DNA from: Rhizobium sp. CF080
GTDB taxonomy: Bacteria > Pseudomonadota > Alphaproteobacteria > Rhizobiales > Rhizobiaceae
Direction of reading: 5' to 3'
DNA length: 64,000 nt
Assembly (NCBI RefSeq): GCF_000282095.2
Contig: NZ_AKKC02000004.1
Location: 1,426,001-1,490,000 of the forward strand
Part shown: piece by piece, positions 18,133 through 27,104 of the stretch
Position numbering within the stretch: the stretch's first letter is position 1
How the letters are laid out: each line of letters opens with the position of its first letter
Notes under the pieces: model-generated
Databases searched by the model: none
Told to the model about the DNA's origin: nothing
Seen by the model: only the letters and a program-made list of their open reading frames with translations
Translations under genes and position numbers: made by a program

Positions 18133-18453
18133 ATGCGCCAGTTAGTCCTGATCACCTTCATAATTCTTACCGGCCTTTCGGTGGGCGCGCTTGCGGCCAG
18201 CCTGACCATCCATCAGCAGGGCCGCAAATTCTCCTCCGATAGCATCACTATAAAGGCAGGCGAGAAGCTGACATTCGTGAATGACGATACGGTCCCCCAC
18301 AATATCTACTCGGCCAGCAGCGGAAACGAATTCAACCTCGGATCACAAGCCCCCGGAATGTCGACCGAGGTAACCTTCACGGAAGCCGGCGACGCTCAGG
18401 TGCTATGCGCAATTCATCCGCGGATGAAGATGGCCGTGAAGGTCACCAACTAA
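18133..18453 (+). CDS. Periplasmic cupredoxin (plastocyanin/pseudoazurin-like)
   Basis: Small blue-copper-type electron carrier, 106 residues with a signal peptide of about 21 residues ending VGALAAS. Copper ligands can be assigned: His56 in VPHNIYSA, then Cys92, His95 and Met98 in the CAIHPRM loop. The short CxxHxxM loop is that of the methylamine-utilisation cupredoxins. It follows the di-haem peroxidase after 31 bases, with AGGGAGAT before the ATG, so the two are probably co-expressed as donor and acceptor. Confidence 0.92.
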   Translation: MRQLVLITFIILTGLSVGALAASLTIHQQGRKFSSDSITIKAGEKLTFVNDDTVPHNIYSASSGNEFNLGSQAPGMSTEVTFTEAGDAQVLCAIHPRMKMAVKVTN

Positions 18454-18482
18454 TCTTACAGGCTGTTCCCAGGGGAACCGTA

Positions 18483-21206
18483 ATGTCGATTCGCTACAAA
18501 TTTTTCGGGGCATTCAGTATCGTTGTCGCCCTTGCCTGCGGGCTGGCGTTCTACGGCATTCGTAGCATCTCCAGCACGGGCGATCTTGTCGTAAACCTCT
18601 ATGACGGCCCACTTATGGGGATTAATTATGCGCGCTCGGCGCATGCGGCATTAAACGAAGCCCGCCTTCTTCTGCAGCCAGGCCCCGGCGAGGCGCCGCC
18701 GAAGGAAACTGCCGAAAAATTCGAAAAGCTGCTCGCGGATATTGCTGACAACCTGCAAATAGTTCGAGAGCGGGTTAAGACAAAAGACGTCACGGTCGCC
18801 TTGGAGCGGGCCGAAAGCCGGCTTCGCGACTGGTCCGACGCAGAACTGCAAATTCTCCAACCTCCGACAGGCGGTTTGACTACTATTCCTGCACCATTTG
18901 CGATCGCGCGGAAAAGTGAAGCCACCGTTGCAGCACTCGACGATTTGGTGGAGATTGTCGCTGCATATGGCTTCGACTACCGGATGCAAGCGGAAGCGAA
19001 AGCGACGGCGGCGCGTGCCACCATGCTGACACTTGCTGTAGGCGCGGCACTTGCAGGGCTGATGCTTGCGATCGCTTTTGCCTATTCCATGAGCAAGCCG
19101 ATCTTTGCTGCGATGCGGGTCGCGGAACGCGTCGCGACCGGCAATTTCACAGACAAGATCGACATCCGCCGCCGCGATGAACTCGGCCGTCTTCTGAACT
19201 CGCTTGTGGTAATGCAGACCACGCTCAAGGCTCGCGCGGATGACGATGAGGCCGCCAGGATCTCGAAAGAGCGGCTGACGCGAATGCTCGCCGCACTTAA
19301 CGCAACCAACGAAGCGATCATGCGAGCGAAAACCCGCGAGCAGCTTTTCGAATTCGTCTGCAAGGCGGCGATCGCCGGTGCCAAGTTTACGTCGATGACC
19401 ATTGCATTAGCGGAACCCGGAAACGAATTTCTTCGCATAGCAGCGGCGACCGGTCCCGGTGCCAAGGTGCAGAGGGGCCAGAGGATCGCGACGTCCAACG
19501 CCTATCCCGAGGGACGAGGGTTATCGGGAATAGCCTTCCGCGCAAAACGCCCCTGCATCAGCAACGATTATCTGGCCGACGTGCAATCCAAGGCCTTCCA
19601 CGAGGCGGTTCGCCGCACCGGAACAAAATCGGGGGCGGCGCTGCCCTTGCTCAGCCAGAACCAGGCGGCGGGTGTCCTTCTATTCCTGTCCGCCGAGATC
19701 GGGACGTTCACGCCGGAGTTCGTCGATCTGCTGCAGCGGCTTGCTGCAAACGTTTCGTTTGCGCTTGAAGGTTTCGACCGCGCCGATGAAAAGGAAAAAG
19801 CCGAAGAACGCATCAAATATCTCGCGACACACGATACGCTGACCGATCTGCCGAACCGGGCAATGTTCAACCAGCTCCTGGGCTTCTCGATGCAGGAGGC
19901 GAGGCGCTACGAACGGCATTGCGCAGTTCTGTTCATCGATCTCGACAGGTTCAAGATCATCAATGATACCCTTGGCCATGCGGCAGGCGATGCCTTGCTG
20001 ATCGAGGTTGCGCGCAGGCTCCGCAGCGGCGTGCGCAAGGGCGATGTCGTCGCCCGACTGGGGGGTGACGAATTCGTCATTCTCCTCAACGAGATCACCG
20101 AAATCCAGCATGTGGCAACCATCGCGCGTAATCTGCTCGCGTCGGTTAGCAAAACCATGGATCTCGGTGGACACGAATGCGGCGTTACTGCGAGCATCGG
20201 CATCGCAATGTTCCCTGAGGACGGCGACAACGAACAGACATTGATGAAGAACGCCGATATCGCGATGTACCTTGCCAAACAGGAAGGCAAGAACGACATC
20301 CGGTTCTTCTCGACCGAGATCGCAACGCAGTCCGTCGATCGCCTGATGCTGGAAGCAGGCCTGCGTCACGCTCTCGACCGAAACCAGTTCTGCCTTCACT
20401 ACCAGCCAAAGCTGGACGTCGTGACGGGGCGCATAGCGGGTGTCGAGGCTCTGCTGCGCTGGAACCATCCAGAGCTTGGCATGCTTCCGCCCATGCGGTT
20501 CATACCGCTCGCCGAGGAGACCGGTTTGATCGTCGCGATAGGCCGCTGGGTCTTAAAGACGGCCTGCGCACAGAACATGGCGTGGCAACGCCAGGGACTT
20601 CCGCCGCTTTCCATGGCGGTCAACGTCTCGCCACGGCAATTCCTCGATGAAAATCTGTTGCGGGACATCGATGATGTGCTTGCAGCCACTGGAATGAACC
20701 CCAATCTTCTCCAGATCGAGATCACCGAAAGCATGGTCATGCTCAATGTGGACCGGGCAATTCAATTGCTTGATTCCATTCAGAGCCGCGGGGTCCGACT
20801 TGCGATCGATGACTTCGGCACCGGCTATTCGTCGATGTCGTTGATGAAACAGTTCCCGATCGACACCATCAAGATCGACCGGTCCTTCGTTCGCGATCTG
20901 CCGCACGGCTCCGAAGACAAAGCCATTACCCAAGCGATTATCGCCATGGGCAAGGCGCTCGGATTGACGGTCGTCGCCGAAGGGGTCGAGACGAAGGAAC
21001 AGAGTGCATTTCTGACTCAGAATGCATGCGATGAAATCCAGGGCTTCCTGTTCAGCAAACCTGTGCCGTCGGAGGATATCGCTGACCTGCTCCGGCTCCA
21101 GCACGTCGACGCGCCAAGTCTTCAGCCGGAATTGAGCAACATCATATTGGATAGCGGCAAACAAGATCGCTGGAACAGCGACCCGGTCTTGGCGAGGGCT
21201 GAATAA
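18483..21206 (+). CDS. Membrane-bound GGDEF-EAL protein with HAMP and GAF domains
   Basis: 907-residue cyclic-di-GMP signalling protein. Order: helix TM1 near residues 7-26, a periplasmic helical sensor of about 150 residues, TM2 near 181-202, HAMP, GAF (about 270-440), GGDEF (about 450-610) and EAL (about 630-880). The diguanylate cyclase site is intact (RLGGDEFVI near residue 527) and is preceded by an RKGD inhibitory site at the standard 5-residue spacing. The phosphodiesterase motifs are also intact (EALLRW near 655, then DDFGTGYSS and AEGVET). Both activities are thus possible. ATG at 18483 follows AGGGGA. It lies 29 bases after the cupredoxin gene, so the redox proteins and the c-di-GMP enzyme may share a transcript. 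Confidence 0.93.
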   Translation: MSIRYKFFGAFSIVVALACGLAFYGIRSISSTGDLVVNLYDGPLMGINYARSAHAALNEARLLLQPGPGEAPPKETAEKFEKLLADIADNLQIVRERVKTKDVTVALERAESRLRDWSDAELQILQPPTGGLTTIPAPFAIARKSEATVAALDDLVEIVAAYGFDYRMQAEAKATAARATMLTLAVGAALAGLMLAIAFAYSMSKPIFAAMRVAERVATGNFTDKIDIRRRDELGRLLNSLVVMQTTLKARADDDEAARISKERLTRMLAALNATNEAIMRAKTREQLFEFVCKAAIAGAKFTSMTIALAEPGNEFLRIAAATGPGAKVQRGQRIATSNAYPEGRGLSGIAFRAKRPCISNDYLADVQSKAFHEAVRRTGTKSGAALPLLSQNQAAGVLLFLSAEIGTFTPEFVDLLQRLAANVSFALEGFDRADEKEKAEERIKYLATHDTLTDLPNRAMFNQLLGFSMQEARRYERHCAVLFIDLDRFKIINDTLGHAAGDALLIEVARRLRSGVRKGDVVARLGGDEFVILLNEITEIQHVATIARNLLASVSKTMDLGGHECGVTASIGIAMFPEDGDNEQTLMKNADIAMYLAKQEGKNDIRFFSTEIATQSVDRLMLEAGLRHALDRNQFCLHYQPKLDVVTGRIAGVEALLRWNHPELGMLPPMRFIPLAEETGLIVAIGRWVLKTACAQNMAWQRQGLPPLSMAVNVSPRQFLDENLLRDIDDVLAATGMNPNLLQIEITESMVMLNVDRAIQLLDSIQSRGVRLAIDDFGTGYSSMSLMKQFPIDTIKIDRSFVRDLPHGSEDKAITQAIIAMGKALGLTVVAEGVETKEQSAFLTQNACDEIQGFLFSKPVPSEDIADLLRLQHVDAPSLQPELSNIILDSGKQDRWNSDPVLARAE

Positions 21207-21383
21207 ATTCCATTCCTTGCCGGGAGAGGATTCACACTCCTTTGCAGCGCTACTAAGATCCTCGCATCTCCCGCGGCGGACAGCTGGCGCGCATTCGACA
21301 ACACGGCATCGGGTGCTGCCGCGAGAGATTCTCTGACGATGCGCGACGAGTATCGCGTCAGCGCGCAAAGGATGCCCAATTGG

Positions 21384-21414
21384 CATTCGGCCGCGATGAT
21401 ATCGCGGCCGAATG
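21384..21414. terminator. Bidirectional terminator hairpin
   Basis: Arms of 14 bp (CATTCGGCCGCGAT and ATCGCGGCCGAATG) pair perfectly around GAT between two convergent genes. It is GC-rich with AT flanks and should stop transcription from both sides. Confidence 0.85.
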
Positions 21415-21420
21415 AAATCT

Positions 21421-21954
21421 TCATATACTGAAGGGTTTGGTGGACTGCGCGGGGCTGCCGACCGCCGACGGGAGATCGTCGTCGGTTGGAATGCTGCCGT
21501 TGGGCGTGAGATCGTCCACGGCCTTTGGAAGGTCGCGGCTAAGCCGGCTCAATATTTCCTCGGCGGTAAGGCCCGTCCGAGCTGACAGATCCTCCAGTAC
21601 CTCCGGGCCTAGGGCTTCGGAAAGCTGGCGGTTGTCGATCTCGGTATTCGGACCGGGACGAACCCAGGAGCTGGCAGTTTCGCCGTGTCCGTTCTGTTGG
21701 AATTGCTTGAGCAGGTCGCTGAGCCCGCCTCCCAGAATGCCTCCGGACGAGCCGCCGCGGAGAAGGTCTCCGAGCCCACCCGAACCGCTCGCGAGGCCGC
21801 CGAGCAGCCCACCGAGCCCGCCCGATGGCTCGCCATTGGGGCCTTTGGCCTGCGGGTTTTGCAGGTTCCGCAACAATTCGCCAATCTTGTCCCTGTTCTG
21901 ATATCCGGCAATAGCCAGAACACCTAAAAGGGCTTTCATCGGTCCGCTTACCAT
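21421..21954 (-). CDS. YidB-like DUF937 family protein
   Basis: 177 residues with a Gly/Leu-rich middle (repeated GGLGGLLGG-type units, about residues 44-80) and a C-terminal helical segment (LSEALGPEVLEDLSARTGLT, then EEILSRLSRDLPKAVDDLTP). That C-terminal unit is the hallmark of DUF937/YidB proteins, whose biochemical role is unknown. No signal peptide is obvious, although the first 20 residues are mildly hydrophobic. It lies 51 bases downstream of the ferritin-like gene on the same strand and is probably co-transcribed; both types often appear among general stress genes of rhizobia. Confidence 0.85.
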   Translation of the reverse strand: MVSGPMKALLGVLAIAGYQNRDKIGELLRNLQNPQAKGPNGEPSGGLGGLLGGLASGSGGLGDLLRGGSSGGILGGGLSDLLKQFQQNGHGETASSWVRPGPNTEIDNRQLSEALGPEVLEDLSARTGLTAEEILSRLSRDLPKAVDDLTPNGSIPTDDDLPSAVGSPAQSTKPFSI

Positions 21955-22005
21955 ATCATTCTCCTCCGTTGATATCCGTATGCAAGCCTCGGATCTGAAG
22001 GCCGT

Positions 22006-22500
22006 TCAACCTTCCGCCTTCTGGTTGACGACGGACGTGGCAATAGCCGTCAGGGTCAGATCTGTCGCCTGTTCCTCATCAAGGGTAGTCTGAAGAAGAC
22101 CGGCGGCATCATTAAGGCCGAGCTCCAGCGCCCAGGTGCGCAAAGTGCCGTAGCGCGCCATCTCATAGTGCTCCACAGCCTGCGCGGCGGCAAGAAGACC
22201 GGCATCAAGGGCAGGAGAGCCTGCATACTCTTTCATGATCTCGTCGCCTTCGTCGGTAATGCCGAGGATCGCATCGCAGGTCTTGGCCTTAGGCTCCTTA
22301 CCGATGATCTTGAACACCTGCTCGAGGCGTTCGACATGAATCTTGGTTTCGCCCAGATGTTTCATGAATGCGTCCTTGAGCTGAACGCTTTTCGCTGCCT
22401 CGTAGAGTTTCGGCAGGGTTTCGACGATCTTCTGCTCCGCGAAATAGACGTCCATGAGGGTATCATGGAAGAGGTTATCGAGTTTCTTTACGTCGGCCAT
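22006..22500 (-). CDS. YciE/YciF-like ferritin-fold protein (DUF892)
   Basis: 164-residue four-helix protein of the DUF892 family. The characteristic opening LDNLFHDTLMDVYFAEQKIV carries the first Glu, and later helices include HLGETKIHVERLEQVFKIIG, AVEHYEMARYGTLRTWA and LDEEQATDLTLTAIA, with Glu/His residues placed to form a dinuclear metal site. Members are stress-induced in many bacteria but their enzymatic role is not established. The likely function is protection during oxidative or osmotic stress. Confidence 0.9.
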   Translation of the reverse strand: MADVKKLDNLFHDTLMDVYFAEQKIVETLPKLYEAAKSVQLKDAFMKHLGETKIHVERLEQVFKIIGKEPKAKTCDAILGITDEGDEIMKEYAGSPALDAGLLAAAQAVEHYEMARYGTLRTWALELGLNDAAGLLQTTLDEEQATDLTLTAIATSVVNQKAEG

Positions 22501-23109
22501 TTGGTGGCTCCGTTGTTATGAGGACCGACCACGGAGGACCCGTGGCCGAGAGGGGAACTAGACGGTACGGTGTGTCGCCGTCTCGCTGAAAAAGGCAGTA
22601 TGCCTGGTCCCCGAATGCTACCGGACCAGGAAGCAACGGCAGGTTCACGGGCAACGGCCTCGAACCTCTCAAGTTCCGCAAGCCTGCTTAAACAATTGGC
22701 TAGGGGGAAACTCTCGGTCGTGAGTTGGCGAGGATCGAAAGGTGTTTGAGGGGCAAGGCCGAGGTTGCCGGAGGAGTATTCTCAGCTTCCCCAGGTAGTT
22801 CGCCAAGCAAACGGGTGGCTCGATTTGCGGCAATCGCAATGTCAGACGTCGAGAGAGTACCTGCGCCATCAGGTAGCCAACGAGGCAATAGCGTGGGGAA
22901 TCGCAATGAGCGTGGCAGCAAAACTCGAGAATATCGGCCCTACGCCCATTCGAGACATGGGGTATCGGGTGGCGATGAGCCCGCGGACGCCGAACGGTTT
23001 TCCCTCGCGTATTCCAGTCGAGGACTCCCCGGCAGAATATCGGTATCCATTCAGTCGCCGCGGGGATCCGGACGGGCGTACGGGTCGTCCGCACCGGCCG
23101 AAATGATAT
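22501..23109. other. 609-base gap without a recognised gene
   Basis: Open frames exist on both strands, but their products are Arg/Pro/Ser-rich with no domain and no Shine-Dalgarno, as expected of chance frames in GC-rich DNA. A stem (CCTGGTCC at 22603-22610 with GGACCAGG at 22623-22630) lies upstream of the ferritin-like gene. Nothing else was recognised. Confidence 0.5.
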
Positions 23110-24276
23110 TCAGGCGCCCCCCGTTGGGGTCGCGGACGATGGGATCGGGATGCCGAGCTTCGACATGATGTTGATCCGCCGTCCGTGGGTGGCGGCCTCC
23201 ATGATCGCGGTCAGAACTTCCAGCACATGGAACGCAACCTCGCCCGAAGCGCGGTGGGGTCTGACCATCGCGATCGAAGTGGCTAGGTCGGCGAGGCCCA
23301 GACCGCGATAGTTGGCGAACAAAGGCTTCACATCGTCGGGGAAGCCGGCCATGCCGGGATAGGGGTAATTGGGCTCACCGTAGGGCAGTGCAGAGGTATC
23401 GATCTCCTCCCAAGGATCGCGTCCGACGCCAATCTCGATTTTGCCCGCGAAGAAATTGGGATCCGGGATCCGCAGCGAGGCTTCGGTTCCGTGTAGTTCG
23501 AGTGGCGGCAGGCTGTGCTTCCAGATATCCCAGCTGTAGGAGAAGCTGACCTGCGCTCCGCAGTCGAAGTAGAGCATCCCTTGTACCGTCGTGAAGACCT
23601 CGACCTTGATGGTCGCGCCCTGACGGGCGGCTCCAGGAGTCGTGATCGTTCGCTCCGCAAAGCCGATCATGCCGCTTGCCTCCACGGCGGCAACCGGACC
23701 CAGCAACGCCGTCATCAAGGCGATATAGTACGGCCCCATGTCCAGAACCGGCCCCCCGCCCGGTTTAAAGAAGAAATCCGGGCTGGGGTGGCGGGACTCC
23801 ATGCCGTGGTTCATCATTGCCGACGTCCCGATCAAGGGCCGGCCAATACGGCCCGAGACGATCAGGTCGCGCGCCGTCGACGGACCGGGTCCAAGAACCG
23901 TATCCGGCGCAGAGCCGATCCGAACGCCAACCTCCGCCGCCGCGTCCAGAATGGCACGCGCATCGGCCAGCGATGTCGCCAGCGGCTTTTCAAGATAGAC
24001 ATGCTTGCCGGCCGCGATTGCTTCCAAGGCTATGGGAGCGTGGGCTTCCGGCACCGTCAGATTGAGGATAGCGTCAATGTCATCGCGCGCCATCATCTCC
24101 TTTACACCCATTGCGCCGATGCCGTATTGCGCCGCCTTCGCCGCGGCAGCGTCCGGCCGGATGTCGGCCACGGCGGCAATCTCGAAGGAGGGAAAGAACG
24201 GGGCATTGCGCAGATAGATATCGGAGATGCTGCCGCAGCCGACCACGCCGACGCGCATTGGAACCTGACGTGTCAT
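23110..24276 (-). CDS. Gfo/Idh/MocA family NAD(P)-dependent oxidoreductase
   Basis: 388 residues. The N-terminal Rossmann domain shows GVVGCGSISDIYLRN near residues 9-23 and the family's EKPLATS (about 97-103) with the catalytic lysine. The C-terminal beta-sheet domain binds the polyol substrate. These enzymes oxidise sugar or inositol hydroxyls. The start codon follows directly on the stop of the TIM-barrel gene (TAAATG), and both lie downstream of a sugar-type importer, so it should act on the imported sugar or polyol. The exact substrate is unknown. Confidence 0.9.
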   Translation of the reverse strand: MTRQVPMRVGVVGCGSISDIYLRNAPFFPSFEIAAVADIRPDAAAAKAAQYGIGAMGVKEMMARDDIDAILNLTVPEAHAPIALEAIAAGKHVYLEKPLATSLADARAILDAAAEVGVRIGSAPDTVLGPGPSTARDLIVSGRIGRPLIGTSAMMNHGMESRHPSPDFFFKPGGGPVLDMGPYYIALMTALLGPVAAVEASGMIGFAERTITTPGAARQGATIKVEVFTTVQGMLYFDCGAQVSFSYSWDIWKHSLPPLELHGTEASLRIPDPNFFAGKIEIGVGRDPWEEIDTSALPYGEPNYPYPGMAGFPDDVKPLFANYRGLGLADLATSIAMVRPHRASGEVAFHVLEVLTAIMEAATHGRRINIMSKLGIPIPSSATPTGGA

Positions 24277-25041
24277 TTACGCGATCTCCCCTGCGAAAAT
24301 CCTGAGCTGCGCCATGGCCTTCCTTGCAAAGCGGACGTAGTCCTTCGGCATGTCGTGCTCCGCCACGGAAATGCTTGCGCCGGCCTCGATCGCCGCAACC
24401 CAGAGCGCGTCCCAGGGCAGGATGCCTTCACCGGGATCGGCCCAGCCCATCTCGTCCTCGTTTTCGCCCGGGCGGGCCATGTCCTTGAAATGGATGCCGC
24501 ATATGCGCCCGTGGTAGCGCCTCATCCATTCGAACGGGTCCTGGCCGGAGCGAGCCAGCCAGGCGACGTCCATTTGCCACTTCAATTCTTCGCCCAGGAT
24601 ATGTTGGATGGCCGTGCTGCCGTCCTCCAGCCGAGCCATGTCCCAGTTGTGGTTGTGCCAGGCAAAGCCGAAGCCCTCCGCCTCCACGCGTCTGCGCATG
24701 TCATCCAGACGCGCGCCGATCGCCTTCCAGCCGGCGACGTCCGTCGCGCGGTCGGCCGGTGGCAGGAAGGGCACGATCATGGTTTCTATGCCGAGAATAC
24801 GGGCTGCGTTCATATGCCGTTCAAGCTCCGATTCCAGCGCCGCAAGCGCGAAATGACCCGTCGGAGCGGAGAGATTGTATTGATCGAGCAGCTCTCGCAT
24901 TTGTGCCGGGTTTTCATAGAGATCGCGATAGGTCTCGATCGCCCGGAAGCCGATTTCGGCCACACAACGAAGCTGCTCGGAAATTGGTGGGAACTCCCTC
25001 GCTGAAAAAATCTGGAAGGAGAAGGGTTGTAGCATGGTCAT
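24277..25041 (-). CDS. Sugar phosphate isomerase/epimerase (xylose-isomerase-like TIM barrel)
   Basis: 254 residues of an AP-endonuclease-2/IolE-type TIM barrel. Supportive segments are FPPISEQLRCVAEIGFRAIE at the N-terminus, the FAWHNHNWDM strand, WQMDVAWLARSGQDPFEW and GRICGIHFKDM, which carry the His, Asp and Glu ligands of the divalent metal. GGAAGAAG lies 8 bases before the ATG. In this operon it probably isomerises or dehydrates the product of the adjacent dehydrogenase, as IolE does after IolG. It lies 34 bases downstream of the ATPase gene. Confidence 0.87.
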   Translation of the reverse strand: MTMLQPFSFQIFSAREFPPISEQLRCVAEIGFRAIETYRDLYENPAQMRELLDQYNLSAPTGHFALAALESELERHMNAARILGIETMIVPFLPPADRATDVAGWKAIGARLDDMRRRVEAEGFGFAWHNHNWDMARLEDGSTAIQHILGEELKWQMDVAWLARSGQDPFEWMRRYHGRICGIHFKDMARPGENEDEMGWADPGEGILPWDALWVAAIEAGASISVAEHDMPKDYVRFARKAMAQLRIFAGEIA

Positions 25042-25075
25042 CTGGAGGACTTCTTCCGATATGTATTTTTGAAGA

Positions 25076-26188
25076 TTAAAGACGCAGACCGCTGGCGGTA
25101 TCGAAGAGATTGATCTTCGTTGTCGCCAAACTTAAATGCAGGATGTCCCCCCGACCTCCCTCGAACTCGCCCGGAACCCGCAGGGCCAAGGCGTTCTCGC
25201 CGATGCGTCCGTGGACGATCGTTTCCGGGCCCATGGCCTCGACCAGGGTGACGGACATTGCCGGTCCGTCACGATCCTCAGACATAGGCTGCAAATGCTC
25301 TGGCCGGATCCCCAGTACGGCAGCACCCTGGCGAAGTGGTCCGACTGGTTCGTAGCCGGCGAGTGGAACATCCATGGCAGCAGATCGGAAACAGGCACCG
25401 TCAGGGCCTATCTCGACCCTTCCGTCGATGAAATTCATACCCGGCGTACCGATGAAGGACGCTATGAAGCGATTGGCCGGGCGATGATAGATTTCATGCG
25501 GCGTGCCGAGCTGCTGGATGATGCCGTCCTTCATGACGGCAACTCTGTCGCCAAGCGTCATGGCCTCGATCTGATCGTGGGTGACATAGATCATCGTGGA
25601 ATCGAGATCCTGATGCAGGCGTTTCAGTTCAACCCTGAGTTCGGAACGCAGCTTCGCATCGAGATTCGACAGCGGCTCGTCGAAGAGAAAGACGCCGGCC
25701 TTCTTGACCAATGCCCGGCCGATGGCCACGCGCTGCCGCTGCCCCCCCGACAGCTCCCCGGGGCGGCGTTTCAAAAGTGGTTCCAGTTGCAAAATCCGCG
25801 CCGCTTCGGCAACGCGAGCACCGATTTCGGCTTTCGGAGTCGATGTCATCCGAAGACCGAACGACATGTTCTGCTCGACCGTCATCCTTGGATAGAGCGC
25901 ATAGGACTGGAACACCATGCCAATGCCTCTCTTCGAGGGTTCCGCATAGGTCACGTCAACGTCGCCGATGCAGATCTGGCCTGAACGGATGTCGTTCAGC
26001 CCCGCGATCGCGTTCAGCAGTGTGGACTTGCCGCATCCCGACGGTCCGAGCAGAACCAGAAACTCACCGGTTCGGACATCGAGGTTCATCTCTTTCAGGA
26101 TTTCCAGATCGCCATAGGCAATGGTCAGGTCGCGAACCGAGACGCTGGAGCGGGCTCCCAGGGGAACGGAGGGGGTTGCTTCTATCAT
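25076..26188 (-). CDS. Sugar ABC transporter ATP-binding protein (MalK/UgpC-like)
   Basis: 370-residue cytoplasmic ATPase. Walker A is GPSGCGKST near residue 43, the Q-loop region is GMVFQSYALYPRMTVEQNM, the signature is [20 protein letters not shown] and Walker B is VFLFDEPLSNLDAKLR. The C-terminal TOBE region (LGIRPEHLQPM) is typical of the MalK group. The ATG at 26188 lies 2 bases after the stop of the permease gene; the open frame that continues to 26905 is a shadow of that permease. It energises the two permeases upstream. Confidence 0.94.
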   Translation of the reverse strand: MIEATPSVPLGARSSVSVRDLTIAYGDLEILKEMNLDVRTGEFLVLLGPSGCGKSTLLNAIAGLNDIRSGQICIGDVDVTYAEPSKRGIGMVFQSYALYPRMTVEQNMSFGLRMTSTPKAEIGARVAEAARILQLEPLLKRRPGELSGGQRQRVAIGRALVKKAGVFLFDEPLSNLDAKLRSELRVELKRLHQDLDSTMIYVTHDQIEAMTLGDRVAVMKDGIIQQLGTPHEIYHRPANRFIASFIGTPGMNFIDGRVEIGPDGACFRSAAMDVPLAGYEPVGPLRQGAAVLGIRPEHLQPMSEDRDGPAMSVTLVEAMGPETIVHGRIGENALALRVPGEFEGGRGDILHLSLATTKINLFDTASGLRL

Positions 26189-26190
26189 GA

Positions 26191-27102
26191 TCAGCCTTTC
26201 ACAGCCCCGGCGGTTACTCCGCGAACCAGGAGCTTGCCCGAGAGAAAATAGACAAGAAGGGGAACGAGGGCGGTGATGATGGTCGCGGCCATGTCGATAT
26301 TGTAGTTGCGCTCGCCCTCGACCGTATTGACGATGTTGTTGAGCTGCAGGGTCATCGGCGCATACGAACTGCCACCGAAAATGAGCCCGAGCAGATAGTC
26401 GTTCCAGATGCCTGTCACCTGCAGCACCAGGGCCACCACGAGGATCGGCATCGACATGGGGAGCATGACGTAGACAAACATCTTCCAGAACCCGGCGCCG
26501 TCGACACGCGCCGCCTTGAAGAGTTCCGGCGGCATGCCGGCATAGAAGTTGCGAAAGAGCATCGTTGTCAGCGGCAGCCCAAAGACCACATGGATGCCGA
26601 TCAGGCCGCCCAGCGAACCGAACAGGCCGAAATTGGCGAGCACACGGGTCATTGGATAGACGAAGACCTGATAGGGAATGAAGGCACCGAGCACGAGACC
26701 GCCGAACAAAAGATCGGCCCCGCGCGGCTTCCATGTCGAAATCGCATAGCCGTTGATCGCCCCGAACAGGACGGAAATGATGACCGCCGGAACGGTGATC
26801 AGGACCGAATTGACAAAGCCGCCGCGAATCCCGTCGCAGACGAGGCCTGTGCAGGCCGACGACCACGCCGCGATCCAGGGTTGGAACGTCAGGTTGTCTG
26901 GCCATGCCAGGAGATTGCCGAGCCGGATTTCATCCATGGGCTTCAGGGAAGTCACCAGCATGACCCAAAAGGGCAGAAGGAAAAACAGCATGCTCGCGAA
27001 GGCGAAGATATACAGTCCAATGCGGCCCGGAGAAACGAGCCGGGGCCTGCCGAGGGGGATTGGCTTGCGGTCGATCTGCATAGCCGAAGCTCGACGATCC
27101 AT
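26191..27102 (-). CDS. Sugar ABC transporter permease (MalG/UgpE-like)
   Basis: 303-residue inner-membrane subunit with about six helices. The EAA loop for ATPase contact is LFKAARVDGAGFWKMFVYVM with the following LPMSMP. The start at 27102 has GGGAGGT 8 bases upstream. An insertion around SSACTGLVCDGIRGGFVNS, with two cysteines in the first periplasmic loop, is somewhat unusual but is also seen in glucose/fructose-type MalG homologues. The stop lies 2 bases before the ATPase start. Confidence 0.93.
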   Translation of the reverse strand: MDRRASAMQIDRKPIPLGRPRLVSPGRIGLYIFAFASMLFFLLPFWVMLVTSLKPMDEIRLGNLLAWPDNLTFQPWIAAWSSACTGLVCDGIRGGFVNSVLITVPAVIISVLFGAINGYAISTWKPRGADLLFGGLVLGAFIPYQVFVYPMTRVLANFGLFGSLGGLIGIHVVFGLPLTTMLFRNFYAGMPPELFKAARVDGAGFWKMFVYVMLPMSMPILVVALVLQVTGIWNDYLLGLIFGGSSYAPMTLQLNNIVNTVEGERNYNIDMAATIITALVPLLVYFLSGKLLVRGVTAGAVKG

Positions 27103-27104
27103 GT

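Noticed and set aside
22669..23168. Open frames of about 140 residues on both strands in the gap
   Set aside because: Neither has a domain, a Shine-Dalgarno or a protein-like composition.
26189..26905. Fusion of permease-like sequence to the MalK-like ATPase in one frame
   Set aside because: The upstream part is an out-of-frame reading of the MalG-like gene; the ATPase begins at 26188.
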